Shown here: positions 61,991 to 64,000 of the stretch, piece by piece
How positions within the stretch are numbered: the stretch's first letter is position 1
How the letters are laid out: each line of letters begins with the position of its first letter
Assembly (NCBI RefSeq): GCF_009796745.1
Contig: NZ_CP047024.1
Span: 1,364,001-1,428,000, forward strand
Source: Paraglaciecola sp. L1A13
GTDB taxonomy: Bacteria; Pseudomonadota; Gammaproteobacteria; Enterobacterales; Alteromonadaceae
Direction of reading: 5' to 3'
DNA: 64,000 nt
Made by a program: the position numbers and the translations under genes
The notes under the pieces: generated by a model
What the model saw: the letters and a program-made list of their open reading frames with translations, nothing else
Told to the model about the DNA's origin: nothing
Database searches by the model: none

Positions 61991-62656
61991 ATGTTTACCG
62001 GAATAATAGAAGATGTTGGGCACATTGAATCCTTAACGCCAACCGGCGATGATATTCGCCTCAGTATTCGGGTGAATAAACTGGATATGTCTGATGTGGC
62101 GTTAGGCGACAGTATTGCCAACAACGGTGTTTGTTTAACGGTGGTAGATATGAGCCCCAGTGGGTTTAGTGCGGATGTATCGCATGAGACCATTAAGCGC
62201 AGCGGCTTTGCCAGCTATAAAGCCGGCAGTAAAGTCAATTTGGAAAAAGCCATGTTACCGACATCTCGTTTTGGCGGGCATATCGTCAGCGGTCACGTTG
62301 ATGGGGTGGGCGAAGTACAATCTATCAACCCTGTTGGTCGTTACGTCGAAATTTGGGTTCAAGCGCCTACTGAGTTAGCTCGTTATTTAGCAGAGAAAGG
62401 CTCAATAACCGTTGATGGTGTGAGCTTGACCGTTAACGCTGTAGAGGGCGCTAAATTCTTGATCACGCTTATTCCTCACAGTCTGCAAGAAACCATTATT
62501 GGTGGTTACAAAAAAGGCACCAAAATCAATTTAGAAGTGGACGTGGTTGCGCGTTACCTTGAGCGCTTGATGCTCGGTGACAAAGCCGCTGAATCAGGTC
62601 AACAAAAATCAGATATCAGCATGGCGTTTTTAGCCGAGAATGGCTATTTGCGTTAA
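61991..62656 (+). CDS. ribE: Riboflavin synthase alpha subunit
   Basis: This 221-residue enzyme dismutates two 6,7-dimethyl-8-ribityllumazine molecules to riboflavin. Two internally repeated beta-barrels are visible: MFTGIIEDVGHIESL and NNGVCLTVVDMSPSGFSADV in the first, and GGHIVSGHVDGVGEVQ and ITVDGVSLTVNAV in the second. The start is ATG 61991. It sits 90 bases after ribD on the same strand. In E. coli the same enzyme is called RibC. Confidence 0.96.
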   Translation: MFTGIIEDVGHIESLTPTGDDIRLSIRVNKLDMSDVALGDSIANNGVCLTVVDMSPSGFSADVSHETIKRSGFASYKAGSKVNLEKAMLPTSRFGGHIVSGHVDGVGEVQSINPVGRYVEIWVQAPTELARYLAEKGSITVDGVSLTVNAVEGAKFLITLIPHSLQETIIGGYKKGTKINLEVDVVARYLERLMLGDKAAESGQQKSDISMAFLAENGYLR

Positions 62657-62754
62657 CAAACACGCTGAAGGACAAGTAGTGTGTTTGTAGCACACAATTA
62701 CATACGCAGTTAACTGCTTAACCCTAAGAATCAACAAGAAAGAATCACAATATT

Positions 62755-63852
62755 ATGTCAATGAACACAACAGCAGAAATTATTGAAGACATTCGTCTTG
62801 GAAAAATGGTTATTTTGATGGATGACGAAGACCGTGAAAACGAAGGCGATTTAATTATGGCTGCCGAGCACGTAACCCCCCAGGACATCAATTTTATGGT
62901 GACCCATGCGCGAGGTTTGGTGTGTTTACCTATGACCGCCGAACGCTGTCAGCGTTTAAATTTACCGTTGATGGTCGACAACAACGGTGCGCAGTTTTCG
63001 ACTAACTTTACCGTGTCAATCGAGGCGCGAGAAGGTGTTACTACAGGCATTTCAGCTGCGGATCGTGCGCGTACTATTTTGGCTGCCGTTGCTCCTGAAG
63101 CAACCGCAAATGATATTGTACAGCCAGGTCATATATTCCCGTTAATTGCTAAAGAAGGCGGTGTATTAAACCGAGCTGGTCACACTGAAGCGGGGGTTGA
63201 TTTACCACGTTTAGCGGGTCTAGAGCCTGCATCAGTTATCGTTGAAATTCTAAACGAAGATGGCACCATGGCCCGGGGCCCCGAACTAAAAGAGTTCGCG
63301 AAAAAGCATAATCTCAAAATTGGCACCATTGCCGATTTAATTGAATACCGTAACTTGAACGAAACCACCATCGAGCAGGTAGCAAAGTGTAAGCTACCCA
63401 CTGAGTACGGTGAATTTGATTTAGTGACCTATAAAGATTCGATCGACAATCTAGTGCACTTTGCTTTGTGCAAAGGTGAAATTAAACCTAATGAGCCCAC
63501 CTTGGTTCGAGTGCATTTGCACAATACCTTAAGTGATTTGCTAGGATCACAACGTGCCATAGAGCGCAGCATGGACTTACCTCAAGCACTGAAGCGTATC
63601 GCTGACGAAGGTGGTGTGTTGGTGTTGCTGGGCAAAGACGAAGATTTGTTGACCCAAGTCATGCAATTTCAAGCGGAAGATAACGGTGAAAAACCCGTAG
63701 GGGAAGCGTGGAGTGGTACTTCTCGTACTGTTGGGGTAGGGAGTCAGATTTTGGCCAGCCTTGGAGTGAAAGAAATGCGCTTACTGAGTCGACCTAAGAA
63801 ATATCATGCCCTATCTGGTTACGGCTTAGAAGTGGTTGAATACGTCGATTAA
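62755..63852 (+). CDS. ribB: 3,4-dihydroxy-2-butanone-4-phosphate synthase with degenerate RibA half (RibBX type)
   Basis: This 365-residue fusion has an N-terminal DHBP synthase that makes the four-carbon riboflavin precursor; its motifs are [25 protein letters not shown] and HTEAGVDL. The C-terminal half has the GTP-cyclohydrolase-II fold, but its zinc site, which needs three cysteines in GEC...CDC, reads [13 protein letters not shown] here, so that activity is likely lost. The same pattern is known as RibBX in other gammaproteobacteria, where a separate ribA supplies the cyclohydrolase. The cluster is open at the window's end, where ribH is expected. Confidence 0.9.
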   Translation: MSMNTTAEIIEDIRLGKMVILMDDEDRENEGDLIMAAEHVTPQDINFMVTHARGLVCLPMTAERCQRLNLPLMVDNNGAQFSTNFTVSIEAREGVTTGISAADRARTILAAVAPEATANDIVQPGHIFPLIAKEGGVLNRAGHTEAGVDLPRLAGLEPASVIVEILNEDGTMARGPELKEFAKKHNLKIGTIADLIEYRNLNETTIEQVAKCKLPTEYGEFDLVTYKDSIDNLVHFALCKGEIKPNEPTLVRVHLHNTLSDLLGSQRAIERSMDLPQALKRIADEGGVLVLLGKDEDLLTQVMQFQAEDNGEKPVGEAWSGTSRTVGVGSQILASLGVKEMRLLSRPKKYHALSGYGLEVVEYVD

Positions 63853-63877
63853 TTTCTTTTGGGTTAATCATTTACTA

Positions 63878-63911
63878 AACAACGTCTGACTATCAGGCGT
63901 TGTTTGTTTTT
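63878..63911 (+). terminator. Terminator after ribBX
   Basis: AACAACG and CGTTGTT pair around an inner CTGA/TCAG stem, followed by T-rich sequence (TTTGTTTTT). It lies 25 bases beyond the ribBX stop codon. Confidence 0.75.
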
Positions 63912-63953
63912 ATCACCATAAATGTGCATTTTATAATCACTGCATTAAGCTGT

Positions 63954-63981
63954 TTGGGATCAAATTGCTATGTGCTATTAT
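63954..63981 (+). promoter_or_regulatory. Possible sigma-70 promoter for the next gene (probably ribH)
   Basis: TTGGGA and TATTAT are separated by 16 bases, just after the ribBX terminator and pointing out of the window. The -35 box is imperfect. Confidence 0.35.
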
Positions 63982-64000
63982 ACGCGCCATTTTTTATAGT

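Noticed and set aside
1..64000. CRISPR arrays, tRNA/rRNA genes, insertion sequences, toxin-antitoxin pairs
   Set aside because: No repeat-spacer pattern, transposase-like frame, or RNA gene signature was recognised anywhere; the single entericidin-like gene lacks a partner.

Overview
The window is a chromosomal segment of a marine gammaproteobacterium. Gene content and order (tilS; proS, trmO, serB, a PilZ protein and radA; a five-gene cyo operon; ettA; glyA; nrdR-ribD-ribE-ribBX) and the moderate base composition fit the Alteromonadaceae, most likely near Glaciecola/Paraglaciecola. This placement rests on protein resemblance and synteny only. I see no rRNA, tRNA, insertion sequence, integrase or CRISPR array.

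Layout. 0-12 kb: the 3' end of tilS, a lipase, a receiver-TPR protein, a diguanylate cyclase, a Kef-type antiporter, an acyl-CoA carboxylase gene that appears split by one base, an AraC regulator, a YehS protein, a periplasmic binding protein and a patatin. 12-25 kb: core genes (proS, trmO, serB, radA), with an 841-residue double-PilZ protein placed backwards between serB and radA. A tight operon of an outer-membrane barrel, a YfiR-like protein and a membrane GGDEF-EAL protein follows. 25-32.5 kb: two small unannotated-size genes (an entericidin-like lipoprotein and a basic peptide), acnA, a PRC-barrel protein, a GFA protein, and an Nramp-like transporter beside a TetR regulator. 32.8-38.3 kb: the cytochrome bo3 operon cyoABCDE, with a perfect FNR-type box upstream. 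38-48 kb: a large hybrid histidine kinase, ettA, an M20 peptidase, a Gfo/Idh/MocA oxidoreductase and glyA.

48.4-60.2 kb is an accessory block between glyA and nrdR. It encodes a chaperone-usher-like surface-fibre system: two DUF4402 pilin-like subunits, a terminator-like hairpin, two PapD-like chaperones, a 1212-residue usher whose C-terminus carries a SPOR domain, a third DUF4402-like subunit, and a lipoprotein with an in-frame 33-bp tandem repeat. It is bracketed by three FlgO-family lipoprotein genes. Four sites with the -24/-12 layout of sigma-54 promoters (GG, ten bases, GC) lie upstream of the first FlgO-like gene, the chaperones, the usher and the other FlgO-like pair. This is the best candidate for an undescribed system: a sigma-54-controlled DUF4402 fibre tied to FlgO-type outer-membrane lipoproteins.

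The last 4 kb is the riboflavin cluster (nrdR, ribD, ribE, and a ribB whose GTP-cyclohydrolase half has lost its zinc cysteines). Cyclic-di-GMP is a recurring theme, with two GGDEF proteins, a YfiR-like protein and a double PilZ protein, and it could connect to control of the surface structure. That last link is inference.
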